Assembly: GCA_963817855.1 (NCBI GenBank)
Contig: CAWFQA010000002.1
Location: forward strand, 744,001 to 808,000
Source: JAKAAZ01 sp963817855
GTDB taxonomy: Bacteria; Acidobacteriota; Terriglobia; Terriglobales; Acidobacteriaceae
DNA length: 64,000 nucleotides
Reading direction: 5' to 3'
Below the pieces are notes generated by a model that saw only the letters and a program-made list of their open reading frames with translations, did not search any database and was not told the DNA's origin. This document shows positions 38,186 to 48,586 of the stretch, piece after piece. The first letter of the stretch is position 1; each line of letters starts with the position of its first letter. Both the position numbers and the translations under genes were made by a program.

Positions 38186-38257
38186 TGGTGACCGGAACCT
38201 GGAATGGTTGCGCACCATTGGTGCTCGATAAGCTGGAGTTCCTTTTCACCAATAGTG
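38164..38257 (+). repeat. cluster of CACCA/TGGTG sites before the possible replication gene
   Basis: In 94 bases there are GTCACCA (38164-38170) facing TGGTGAC (38186-38192), a palindrome GCACCA-T-TGGTGC (38212-38224) and a near copy CACCAATAGTG (38247-38257). The centres of the last two are 34 bases apart, about three helix turns. The same core recurs at 39140-39156. They may be operators or iterons for the protein encoded at 38304. Confidence 0.5.
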
Positions 38258-38303
38258 TTGTTGACGAGCGAAATATGCACTCAAGGCCATCATAGGAGTA
38301 ACA

Positions 38304-39059
38304 GTGGCTAATCAACGTGATAGACCCAAGCTGGGAGAGCGTTACACTCCCAAATATCCGCGCGATTATCCCGCTTCTCCGTCTGCGTTGCTGCCGCTAC
38401 CATACTATGCGAACTTGAAGACTGTGTTCGGCTCGGTGACGGCCTGTCTTGTATTCACCTATCTCGAAATTCACCACCCCAGTCCGCGAGACGAATCGGA
38501 TCGTCCCCTCAACACGCCTATCACGCTTCATTTGGATCAAATTTCGGAGGATTTACAGATCAGCCGCAGGACCCTATTCACCGCTCTCTGTGTCCTTGCA
38601 ACCAGATGGAAGAGTGAAGAAGAAAGACGGCGCGCAGTTCGCGCTGGGCGCGTGTTTCTCAAACCTGAGCACACTCGCAATGGACGCTGGAAGCACTACT
38701 CCATCACCGGCGCCATTGGCTATGTTCCAAGCACCGTAGTCGAGCTCCACCGCAACTTCCCGGTTATTGCAAGAACGCTGCAAGAAGCCGGAATTCTGAC
38801 ACTCGATCAACAAGAATTTATTGGCCTAGACCCTTTCAAGAAACGGGGTGAAATCGACGTTCTAGCGTCAACTGTGTCGGTTCTGCCGGAAAAGGAAAGC
38901 TTGTCTGAAATCATGTTGAGGGCTTCAGCATCTTGGCAGGCTCGGCATGGCGGGCGTGACGCGCGTTTGTCTTCGCTTGCAGAGACTAGCTTGCTTACCT
39001 CGAATTTGCTCAAAGTGCTGCGAAAGGCGAGGAGGCGCTCGTCAGAGAGTTCAGGATGA
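38304..39059 (+). CDS. unknown protein with winged-helix-like segment, possible replication initiator
   Basis: 251 residues from GTG 38304, with TAGGAG about six bases upstream. The stretch LHLDQISEDLQISRRTLFTA looks like a helix-turn-helix in a winged-helix fold, as seen in plasmid initiators and element regulators; the C-terminus is basic (LLKVLRKARRRSS). Upstream repeats (38164-38257) would suit a DNA-binding initiator or repressor. Family not recognised, so the role is inference. Confidence 0.55.
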   Translation: MANQRDRPKLGERYTPKYPRDYPASPSALLPLPYYANLKTVFGSVTACLVFTYLEIHHPSPRDESDRPLNTPITLHLDQISEDLQISRRTLFTALCVLATRWKSEEERRRAVRAGRVFLKPEHTRNGRWKHYSITGAIGYVPSTVVELHRNFPVIARTLQEAGILTLDQQEFIGLDPFKKRGEIDVLASTVSVLPEKESLSEIMLRASASWQARHGGRDARLSSLAETSLLTSNLLKVLRKARRRSSESSG

Positions 39060-39139
39060 GCCGAGTTGTTCGCTGAGTGCTCCGGATTAGGGCAATATCG
39101 CCGTCATATCCCGGGTGCCCTTCCACCGCACCAAGCCGA

Positions 39140-39156
39140 TTACACCAATGGTGTAA
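39140..39156 (+). promoter_or_regulatory. perfect 17-base palindrome, operator candidate
   Basis: TTACACCA-A-TGGTGTAA: eight-base arms around one central base, 20 bases before the start of the next gene. It shares the core CACCA-N-TGGTG with sites upstream of the 38304 gene. Confidence 0.6.
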
Positions 39157-39176
39157 AACGGAGGACAATAGCAGCC

Positions 39177-39440
39177 ATGGCGACCGGCCCCATCCCGCAA
39201 GTCTCGATTCCTCCCGAGGAGGACGCCCGGCTTCCTATACTGGAAGCGGAGATCGAGTCGACCTGGAGAGCGCACCAAAAGCGGTATGTGAAGTACCTGG
39301 AGAAGGAAGGAGCGCTGAGGAACCAGATCAGAGAAACGGCGCGGACCTGCGTCCGAGTCCTGCACCAGTGCGAGAACCGGGGACTGAACCCCGATCAGGG
39401 ACGGGAAGCGATTCAGGAATTGATTTATCCCCAGCACTGA
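39177..39440 (+). CDS. small unknown protein
   Basis: 87 residues from ATG 39177, with GGAGGA 11-12 bases upstream. It is mostly helical and charged (AEIESTWRAHQKRYVKYLEK) with no known domain. A palindromic operator lies just before it, so it is probably regulated together with the 38304 gene. Last gene of the rightward block. Confidence 0.45.
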   Translation: MATGPIPQVSIPPEEDARLPILEAEIESTWRAHQKRYVKYLEKEGALRNQIRETARTCVRVLHQCENRGLNPDQGREAIQELIYPQH

Positions 39441-40312
39441 GAGACGATTCAAACTGCCAAGAAGAGGCTGCGGAGACCGTCGCGCTCAACGAGATTAGTA
39501 CGCCCATCCCGACAGCTGGCAGGTCCCCGGCGGAGCCGGTCCGCGTTGTGGCTCAAACTACTTGACGCAGCACCGCATCCCGCAGCTACACTCTTTGGCG
39601 GCCAAGTTCCAAAAGTCGATCTACAAATAGTGAATGTTCGCCAGGGCCGACTTCTTTCGAGGCCGGTACCGTATACGTGAACGTGCGGTCTGCAGACAAT
39701 TTTTCAAAAAAATTTCCGGATAAGATATCGGAGTGAGTCGCGGGTCCCATCAACCAGCCCAACCAGTGTGAATGCGATGTGCGGCAGCACAGATACCGCA
39801 GGACATATTATAAGACCCGCAGGCGCGCCATTGTTGGCCCAAGCCGCGTTTTCCCTTGGCTGCTGCTGCGCAGCATCCGTCATGGGCAGAATTACGTGGC
39901 CAGCAAAACAGTTCGCTTCTTTGGGTTCCTTCTCCCATCTTCCTTGTAGCCGAATCATTCACGGTGGGTGCGTCACTGCAAACAGGAATGTTTCAATCAT
40001 TTTGTTTATTTTGTGACAGCCACCATAAGACCACTGCGCCGAAATGTGGGAAGACACTTGACGGGCAACGGTGCTGACTGACACGAGTGCTGGGCTATCC
40101 GTAATACGGAGCAATCGCAGCGTTCCCGGCTCGATGCTTGGGCTAATTTCAGGTCGCCATCGCCGTTTTCGGAAACTACGAGACGATTAGCGTTAGATTG
40201 TAGTCGAGGCCTTACTCACCTCGGTTGGTGATAAATCATCGACTCACCCTCTGCAGTTGGCGCATAGTCTTCTGCCAAGCATTCGAGATTACTACGATGT
40301 GACAGATTTTCT
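39441..40312. other. gene-free stretch of about 870 bases
   Basis: No supported gene on either strand; only short frames with unnatural composition. It may contain the right attachment site of the element and the downstream region of the HU-like gene, but I found no repeat of the tRNA. A weak stem TCACC/GGTGA lies near 40216-40231. Confidence 0.5.
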
Positions 40313-40879
40313 TTATTTCTTATGTGAAGACTTCTTCGGAGTGATTGAATCCTTCGCCGACTTTGCAATTCGGAACTTCACTACTGATTTGGACTTAATC
40401 TTGATCGCCTCTCCTGTCTGCGGGTTTCGGCCAACGCGCGCTTTTCTCTCTGCTTTCACAAGTCGACCTAAGCCGGGAATAACAAACACCCCGTTCTTCT
40501 TTGTCTCCCTGATGGCAGTCTCTGCAAGTAGGTCTAGAAATGCAGTTGCTTTCTGGTTACTAAGAACTAGCGCTTGTGCCATTTGTCGGGCTAGGGCGAT
40601 CTTCGTCAGCGCAGGGCGATCGACCGTCGGCACCGCACGACGAATGGTAGCCACTTCGTGCGTTCCAGATTCCAATTGCCCGAGGATCTCCTTGGCCACA
40701 TCCGATTCGCTGACTCCGCGTGATTGAAGGAACTCCACGAATTCCTTCCGGTTCGGAATCAGCCTCCGCAGTAAATCATCGCTGGGGTGGTCGCCCATTT
40801 CGAAGATTTCCTGAAGCAATCCTGCGGTTTCACGGTTCACCTCAATGGCCGGAATCTCAGACGCGCGTTCCACTGTCAT
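40313..40879 (-). CDS. HU-like DNA-binding protein with N-terminal extension
   Basis: 188 residues. The C-terminal 95 residues match the HU/IHF fold: helices with LARQMAQALVLSNQKATAFL, the family's GVFVIPGLGRLVKAERKAR and the DNA-arm signature RVGRNPQTGEAIKIKSKSVV, then KFRIAKSAKDSI and a Lys-rich tail. Residues 1-90 have no match that I recognise (helical, acidic: LLQEIFEMGDHPSDDLLRRL). HU proteins normally have about 90 residues, so it is a doubled-length variant. The ATG at 40879 overlaps the stop of the upstream gene (ATGA), so the two are coupled. Confidence 0.75.
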   Translation of the reverse strand: MTVERASEIPAIEVNRETAGLLQEIFEMGDHPSDDLLRRLIPNRKEFVEFLQSRGVSESDVAKEILGQLESGTHEVATIRRAVPTVDRPALTKIALARQMAQALVLSNQKATAFLDLLAETAIRETKKNGVFVIPGLGRLVKAERKARVGRNPQTGEAIKIKSKSVVKFRIAKSAKDSITPKKSSHKK

Positions 40880-41613
40880 ACATGCTCCTTGATCGCTACC
40901 ACGGATTCTCTGTCGTGCAACACTTTCGCTTTCCACACCGCATACGACATAAGAAGTTCGGCCGTAGCCGTCGCACGTCTCTCTTCGCTGTCGAAGCGGT
41001 AGACGCCTGGGATGATCGTAAGCTTGCCCATCAGAGGTCTTCCCTTCGTCTGGAAGTCAATCCACAACGGCAAGTTACCGTAGAGAAAATCGCTAATTGC
41101 ATGTTCGATCCGCACCATCGACACTTTCCAGGAGACGAGAGGACCGGAAGTCCGCAAGGACAAGCGGTTCTCGCTCGCTGTGAAAGAAATCCCTGTCTCG
41201 CCCACTTTGTCTTTCTTAACGGCAGCCTTTGGCCCCCTCACCTTGGCTTTGACCGGACCCGCTTCCCCTTCTACTTCCGGAGCGAGTTCGAGCGCAAATC
41301 CCGTCCTTTTCGAATGCGTCTTTGTATAAGTGAACTCGACAGACGCCTCACGCGTGCAATCGGCAATATCCCGCCGGTCGCTTGTGAAACTGATCGTGGC
41401 TCCCTGGCAGGCGACATAACAGTCAGCCTTTCCGAAGGCGCGGGGGATACGAACCGAACCAAAACTCAGATCAAATACGAGCCTCTTATTCGGCTGGTTC
41501 TCGGTACTTGCTTTCCCCAGGATATCAACGACGAGAGGGCTATGAGAGATTTCATCTGCTGACATTGCAGCAGCGACACCTCGAGTTGGCTCGAACCGTA
41601 AATGTAATCCCAA
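40876..41613 (-). CDS. unknown protein coupled to the HU-like gene
   Basis: 245 residues from a TTG at 41613 with GGAGG nine bases upstream; an internal ATG at 41565 is an alternative. No family recognised. The chain looks beta-rich and soluble (KADCYVACQGATISFTSDRR, ASENRLSLRTSGPLVSWKVS), without signal or membrane segments. The C-terminus overlaps the start of the HU-like gene by ATGA, so the proteins probably work together. Their only neighbours are a mobile element and a defence-like module. Confidence 0.6.
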   Translation of the reverse strand: MGLHLRFEPTRGVAAAMSADEISHSPLVVDILGKASTENQPNKRLVFDLSFGSVRIPRAFGKADCYVACQGATISFTSDRRDIADCTREASVEFTYTKTHSKRTGFALELAPEVEGEAGPVKAKVRGPKAAVKKDKVGETGISFTASENRLSLRTSGPLVSWKVSMVRIEHAISDFLYGNLPLWIDFQTKGRPLMGKLTIIPGVYRFDSEERRATATAELLMSYAVWKAKVLHDRESVVAIKEHV

Positions 41614-42043
41614 GGTCGAAAACCTCCGGTGGGGCGGAAATGACGTGATGTTACCGCTGCCTTTAGTAGATGTCTAGGAAATTGCAGGCTTGTACATGCT
41701 TGGGCCGACAGGAATCAGAACCTGGCCGACGAAGCAGAGCTGACGGAGACGTCGAGCCTCGACGGTATCAATTGGCTGACGACGAAGACCATTAACAGGG
41801 AGGCGGCGAACTCACGCCCATCCGCCCCGGCTCGCCGTCCGCTAAAAGTACTGGAAAACGAAGCCCACGTTAATCCTGCTCTAAAGCCCTGGGACACGAA
41901 AGATTCGCAACCGATATTAGATAGACCTCGTAAATCATCTCTATTTGCCAACGAGCTACACTAGTGATGCAACATGGGTGAGTTGGTCAGCCAACCATAC
42001 AGTTGCCAATACAAATACCTCAAAGCCAATGACTCGAGGTCCT
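41614..42043. other. gene-free stretch before the defence-like module
   Basis: No supported gene. It must contain the promoters of the leftward unknown/HU pair and the rightward helicase gene. I saw no clear -35/-10 pair. Confidence 0.4.
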
Positions 42044-45000
42044 ATGCATGCTGACGACCTACGACAAAACATCACAGTCTACGGTCCCTTATTTCCCGAA
42101 CCAGTCGAGGTCATCGTCACAATCGCGATGGGCGACTCGATAAAGTTAATCGGGAAAGGCGTTCGAACAAATACGGTTTACGAACCCGTCCTGAGCGTCG
42201 ATCAGCTTGCACAACTCCACGCCTCCCCAATCCAGGAACCATTCGACGGGGACGCAACCAACTTTCGGCTTGGAGTCGAAGCTATGCGTCTTGGCCTTGC
42301 CTATGAATACGATCCCTATTTCTCTCTTTCGATTGCGCGCGTGGATCCGCTGCCTCACCAGCTGGAGGCGGTTTACGACTATTTCATGAAGCTGCCGCGC
42401 ATCCGGTTTCTGTTGGCAGACGACCCAGGCGCCGGCAAGACGATCATGGCAGGCCTCCTGATCAAGGAACTGAAGATTCGTGGCTTGGTCAAACGAACGC
42501 TCATCGTGACGCCGGCCAATCTCTCCTTCCAGTGGCAGCGGGAACTCAAGGACAAGTTCCGCGAAAACTTCGAGGTCGTCCGTAGCGATGTGCTTCGCGC
42601 CAACTACGGCATGAATCCTTGGCAGGAAAAGAACCAGGTCATCACTTCTGTTTCCTGGGTTTCACGCATTGAGGATGCCAAGGAATCGCTGCTTCGCAGC
42701 CACTGGGATCTCATCATCGTCGATGAAGCCCACAAAATGAGCGCATACAGCGCTGACAAAAAGACGCTGGCATATCAGCTCGGCGAGTCCCTCTCCGCGA
42801 TGACAGATCACTACCTGCTGATGACGGCCACACCTCACAAGGGTGATCCGGAGAACTTCTGGCTGTTTCTGTCGCTGCTCGACAAGGACGTTTACGGCGA
42901 TATGAAGAGCTTAGACGAGGCCATGGCGCGGCACGAGGCGCCGTTCTATCTTCGTCGTCTCAAGGAAGCCTTGGTTCGTTTCCCCGATCCCGATACCGGC
43001 GTCGTGAAGGCGCTGTTTACCAAGCGAATCGTCCAAACAACACCGTTCGAAATCAGTGACGAGGAATTCGACCTTTACGACCAGCTCACGCGGTATGTTG
43101 AAGACCAATCGATAAAGGCTGCCCGTGACGATTCAGCGCGCGGCCGCGCAGTTGGATTCACGATGGCAATGCTCCAGCGCCGATTTGCGTCCAGTATTTA
43201 TGCTGTGCGCAGAACGCTTCAGCGCATGAAGGAGAAGCGCGAAAAGATTCTTGAAGATCCGGCCAAATTCCGGCAGGACCAGATTGCCAAGAAGCTGCCC
43301 GACGATTTCGACGATCTACCCGACGAAGAACAACAGGAGATACTTGCCGAGCTCGAAGAGGCGGTTGCCTCTTTCGATCCGAATGACCTCCGGCTTGAGA
43401 TTGCGGAATTGAATAAATTGATCCGCGATGCCAAGGTTCTCGAGTCCCATGAAGCGGAAGTAAAGGTCCGCCGGTTGAAGGAACTGCTTACTGAGCGCGG
43501 CGTCTTCGCCGATCCGAAAATGAAGCTCTTGCTTTTCACCGAGCACAAGGACACTCTTGATTTCCTCGTGGCGGACGGTCGAGATGGACGGCCACTCGGC
43601 AAGTTGCGGGAGTGGGGCCTTTCGGTAACCCAAATTCACGGCGGCATGAAGATCGGTGACCGCGACACGCCCGGGACCAGAATCTATGCGGAGCGAGAGT
43701 TTCGCGAGTCATGTCAGGTGCTCGTCGCCACAGAAGCTGCTGGTGAGGGCATCAACCTCCAGTTCTGCTGGCTGATGATCAACTACGACATCCCTTGGAA
43801 CCCGGTCCGCCTTGAGCAACGCATGGGCCGCATTCATCGGTATGGTCAGGAGAACGATTGCCTTATCTTCAACTTCGTCACGACAAACACCCGTGAAGGC
43901 AGGGTCCTTGAAAAACTGTTCGAGCGGATCGGGAAGATCGAAGACGATCTAGATCCCCAGCGTACGGGCAAGGTCTTCAACGTCCTCGGAGAAGTCTTCG
44001 CGGCTAACCAGTTAGAGAAGATGCTGCGCGACATGTACGCGCACAATCAGATGACTGAGGAGCTTATCAAGCAGCGCATTGTCGAGCAAGTCGATCCCGA
44101 CAAATTTCGGAGCATCACAAACTCTACCCTTGAGGGGCTGGCAAAGCGCGAGTTGAATCTCTCGGCCATTGTCGGCAAGTCCGCCGAAGCCAAAGAGCGC
44201 CGGCTCGTACCGGAAGTGATTGAAGACTTCTTCCTTCAAGCCGCTCCCGTCATCGGCCTAGAAGTGAGCGAACAGGGCAAGGGGCAGCATACCTACCGGG
44301 TTTCCCGCGTTCCCCGCCATCTTTGGTCAACAGGCGAGCGTTTGGAGCCAAGCTTCGGTAAGTTGGGCCGGGAATACAAGCAGTTTGTCTTTGACAAGGA
44401 GATCCTGAAGAAGCTGCCGACTTCTGACTGGGTAACGCCTGGTCATCCACTCTTCGAGACGGTGCGGGAAGACCTCCTGGACACCGTCCGCGGAGAGATG
44501 GAGAAGGGCGCTGTATTTTATGATGTGCATCGCAGCCTGCCGGCCAGGCTAGCTGTTTACTCCGCTGCCATCCGGGATGGCCTCGGGCACGTGCTCCATC
44601 GCCGCCTGTTCATTGTGCAGGAGGAGATCGATGGAACTCTGACCGTGCGCCAGCCCACCTTGTTGCTCGACCTTATGCCGGCTCCTAAGGCGCACGTCTG
44701 TTCCGATCGACTCGGGCGCGGGACCGGAATTCCATCGAACACTTCCTCGTGCGGGAAGCGCTCGAACCATTTCTGGCGGAGGTGACCGCCCAGCGAGAAA
44801 AGGAAATCCAGACCGTCACGCGGCATCTGGAGATCAGCCTGAATGAGCTGATCCATCGGCCAGAATCTGAAGCTTGCGGATCTGATTGAGATGCAGCAGA
44901 GCGGCGATACCAGCCCACTGCTCGCGGCGAATACCAAACAGGCCGAAGATCGCCTCGACGAACTGAATGGCCGGCTTGAGGGGCGCCTGCGCGAACTACA

Positions 45001-45516
45001 AAAGGAGCGGCAACTGCACCATCAGCGATATTCAGCGGCACGCTTCGGCCTGGGTGCTGCCCCATCCGGACCGCGCAGACGCCGGGAATCGCCGCCATGG
45101 TCCGCGACGATGAGATCGAGCGCATTGCCGTTGATGCGGTGATTGCGTATGAGCAGGCGCGAGGATGGGAAGTCGAGAGCGTCGAGAGCGACAACCGCGG
45201 ATTCGATCTAATTTCACGCCGTCCACATCCCGAAGACCCGAAGACCGCCATCGAGGTTCGCTTCATCGAGGTGAAGGGCCGCTCCGCGGTTGGCGAGGTT
45301 GCTTTGACGAGCAACGAATACCGGACGGCCCAGCGCCTCAAGAAAGACTACTGGCTCTATGTCGTCTTCAACTGTTGCGACAAGCCGGAGATCAGCGTGG
45401 TTCGCGACCCGGCTCAGCTTGACTGGCAGCCGATTGTGAAGATCGAACATTACCAGGTGAAACCGCAGGCCATTCTCGACGGGGCAGAGGCACTCGAGGA
45501 CAATGGAAGTAGATGA
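42044..45516 (+). pseudogene. SNF2/DEAH-type helicase with DUF3883 end, frameshifted
   Basis: First gene of a DISARM-related module. ATG 42044 has GAGGT just before it. The first 900 residues are intact: Walker A DPGAGKT (127-133), DEAH (227-230, IIVDEAHKMS), LLMTATPHKG, and the C-terminal helicase part with EAAGEGINLQFC and RLEQRMGRIHRYGQ. After about 44690 the protein continues through at least four frame changes (near 44700, 44860, 45030 and 45095), ending in a DUF3883 domain (RGFDLISRRP, FIEVKGRSAVGEV, WLYVVFNC) with TGA at 45514-45516. The full length would be about 1155 residues. No stop codon arises by substitution. It would translocate on or remodel DNA in restriction of foreign DNA. 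The next gene starts in an ATGA overlap. Confidence 0.8.
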
Positions 45517-48500
45517 CCCAAACGTATCCAAAACGCCTCATCGAAGTTGATCTTCCTATCAAGCGGATTTCCGCCGCATGCAGCGAGGAAAAGTCCATTC
45601 GCAGGACACATTTCGACTCCTCCATATCTGGTGGGCACGCGCGACCTCTTGCGGCGTGTCGCGCTGTGATCTGCGCATCGCTTTGGCCTGATCCTGCTGA
45701 TCCGCTCTGCCCGCAAGGTTTCCGGGAAAAGCTGCCGGATCATTGATGAATTTGCGTCAGAATGCGCAGTCAGAGAAGGAATTGGGGAGAACTGCGACCG
45801 CTGCTACTGGTTAAATGGCAGGCTCTCGTGAAAAACGGAGGGCTCGACGCTCAGCAATGAAGCGCACGGAACTTCTGCGCTATGCGCTCTCTGGATTTCA
45901 TCGCCGACTTCGCCAATTGGGACAATTCCACGTGCCGGACTATCTCGACACGCAGCCGTGCCTTGACCAGAGCCGCTCACGAGGCACTTGGCGGCGCCTC
46001 GGGACGACCAGACCGTTAGTTGTCGATCCATTTGCTGGTGGAGGTTCTATTCCGCTCGAAGCCTGCGCGTTGGTGCGGACACATTTGCCAGCGACTCAAT
46101 CCCGTCGCGGTTCTTCTGAATAAGGTCGTTCTCGAATATGATTCCGACATACAAGAGGCGACTCTGATTGCTGAGGTCGGAGAAGCAAATGGCTGCGTCG
46201 AGATTAGAGTCTGCAGAACAACTCTTGCGGACGTTTATCCCGAGTGATGCGGACGGTCAGGCGCCAACAACTTATCTTTGGGCACGAACGATTCAGCTGC
46301 GAGGGACCAGGATGCGGTGCAAGAGTTCCGCTGATTCGGTCGCCGCGCGTTGTCCGCAGAGGCAGCCGGCCCTCTATCTTGAGATTGGTGCCTACTCCCA
46401 ATAAGAAAGCCATTCTTATCGAATTTACGGACAAACTCACAGAACGAGCCGGCACAGTGGGAACCGTTAAAAGAGGAGCAGCGATCTGTCCGATCTGCGG
46501 TTACACTACCGCGGTCGAATCTGTGCGCAGCCAACTCATCGAACGGCAGGGTGGGGCTCACGACGCTCAACTGCTAGCCGTCGTGACGACTAGACCAGGC
46601 GAACAAGGTCGTACTTACCGGCCACCTACTGATCAAGACTTGAGAACAATTGAGCTAGCCCGAGAGGAACTTGGCAAGCTCAATTGTTTCGGAGATCCCA
46701 TCCAATTGGATGCGACGCCTACGGAATACATGTCTCTCAACGAGATTCGTCGAATCGAGGCGATTCCGCTGTACGGTCTAACTCGATCGGCAGATCTTTT
46801 CACGCCCCGCCAACTCGTCGCGCTAACGACGTTTTGCCGCCTCGTTCGAGAAGCGGGGGAGAGAGTCAGAAAGTCGCGAGGAGAGGCTTTTGGGCGAGCG
46901 GTCCAGATCTGCCTTGGCCTGCTTCTCGACAAAATGGCAGACATGAATACCTCACTTTGCGTGTGGCAAAGCCACGCGGAGATTCCGGCGCATATATTTG
47001 GACGATGGGCAATCGGAATGGTTTTCGACTTTGCCGAGACCAACCCATTGGCCCAGTCAAGCGGCTCGCCGGAATCGTCCGGAAAGCGCCTGCTTGATGG
47101 CCTGGAGGTGATCCTTGCGGCTCAGCCAACCGCGGGACATGCAGAACTGGGTGATGCAACGCAACACGCGCTGCCGAACGACTCAGTACAATTATTCATG
47201 GTGGACCCTCCATATTACGATGCCATCCCGTACGCCCACCTGATGGACTTCTTCTATGTCTGGTTGCGGAGGAGCATTGGTGACATAATGCCGGATCTTT
47301 TTTCCACGAGTGTGATTGAAAAGGATTCGGAAATCGTAGTAGATCGTCCTCATAACTTGAGTACATCGAAAAAGGATGTGGCTTTCTATGAACGCGAGTT
47401 GCAGAGAGCATTTACAGACGGACTTCGCATTCTCCAGAGCGGTGGTATTGCAGTCGTAGTGTTTGCAAGTAAATCGACCGCCAGCTGGGAAGCAATTCTT
47501 AAGGCAATAGTAAATGCTGGTTGGGTAATCACCGGTTCGTGGCCCCTCGATACGGAAATGGAATCAAGAGTCGCAGCTCAAGGTCAGGCGCGGCTTGCTT
47601 CGTCGGTCCATCTAGTGTGTCGTCCGCGGTCAAAATCTGACAGACCATCGCATGCAGAAGAAATCGGCGATTGGCGCGACGTACTGGAGGAGCTACCTCG
47701 GCGCATCCACGAATGGATGCCACGCCTTGCTAGTGAAGGTGTGGTGGGCGCAGATGCAATCTTCGCTTGTCTCGGACCAGCTCTGGAAATATTTTCCCGT
47801 TATTCGCGCGTGGAGAAGGCTAGTGGCGACGCCGTTACTTTGGGGGAGTACCTTGAACATGTTTGGGCCGCAGTCGCCAAGGAAGCGCTTGCGATGGTGT
47901 TCAAGGGCGCCGATGCCACGGGCTTTGAAGCTGATGCCCGACTTGACCGCAATGTGGCTTTGGACGCTTAAAGCGCCAGACTCGAACGGACATGCCGAAG
48001 ATGCGGGCGATGACGAAGATTCCGAAGACGAGCAAGAGGGCAAGAAACCAAAGATCAGCGGATTCACGCTTGAATACGATGCTGCGCGCAAGATTGCCCA
48101 GGGCCTTGGAGCCCATCTGGAGAGCCTTGACCCATTTGGTTGAGGTTTCCGGCGACCAGGCACGGCTGCTGCCGGTATCAGAGCGAACGAAGCATCTCTT
48201 CGGGAAAGACGAGGAAGAACCTGCTCGTACGGCGGGCAAGAAGAAAGTCATCCGCACAGCTGGATATGTTTGCCGAGTTGACGGAGGCCGCAGATGCGGA
48301 GGTCGCCTGGAAAGAGAAGACCGTGAAGCGTGTAGGGGAGACGACCCTCGATCGCGTTCACCAGGCGATGATTCTTGTTCGCTGCGGGACGCGGTGAAGC
48401 GCTAAAGCGGTTTGTCGTTGAAGATGGCGTCGGCCAGGATGGCAAGTTCTGGCGGCTTGCCCAGGCGCTCTCGGCGCTCTATCCTTCTGGCTACAGATGA

Positions 48501-48552
48501 GAAGCGCTGGGTGGATGGTGTACTCGCCCGCAAGAAGCAGTTTGGGTTCTAA
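45513..48552 (+). pseudogene. DUF1156-type DNA methyltransferase, frameshifted
   Basis: Second gene of the module. ATG 45513 overlaps the helicase stop. The N-terminus KRLIEVDLPIKRISA, then RPLAACRAVICASLWPDPAD, is the DUF1156 start. The SAM-binding motif VVDPFAGGGSIPLEA lies near 46015-46065, a zinc-ribbon-like CEGPGCGA and CPICGY follow, and the catalytic VDPPYYDAIPYAHLMD is near 47200. The C-terminus runs through KISGFTLEYDAARKIAQGLG to KKQFGF and TAA at 48550-48552. One frame of 1.7 kb (46.3-47.97 kb) is intact, but roughly ten one-base shifts lie in 45.6-46.3 kb and several in 47.95-48.48 kb. About 1010 residues if repaired. It would mark host DNA (probably adenine methylation) so that the module spares it. 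Confidence 0.8.
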
Positions 48553-48586
48553 TGAGAGGATTGACCCGCGAGGAGATGACAAGAGA

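Larger units (their letters stand above)
33562..39440. mobile_element. putative tRNA-linked integrative element
   Basis: The integrase, excisionase-like HTH, primase-like zinc-finger, P-loop helicase-like and further unknown genes form a compact block of accessory genes. The left border is set by the tRNA; the right border is not found (no repeat of the tRNA sequence of useful length was seen), so it may extend past 39.4 kb and might even include the defence-like genes to 51.4 kb. No relaxase, capsid or terminase gene is visible, so it is neither a full prophage nor a self-conjugating element. Confidence 0.5.

Noticed and set aside
40720..41562. Plus-strand frame of 280 codons opposite the unknown/HU pair
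   Set aside because: Composition is unlike a protein, and the minus-strand frames have ribosome sites, an ATGA junction and the HU match.
41950..41962. GAGCTACA copy as right attachment site of the integrative element
   Set aside because: Only eight bases match the tRNA, a level expected by chance in several kilobases.
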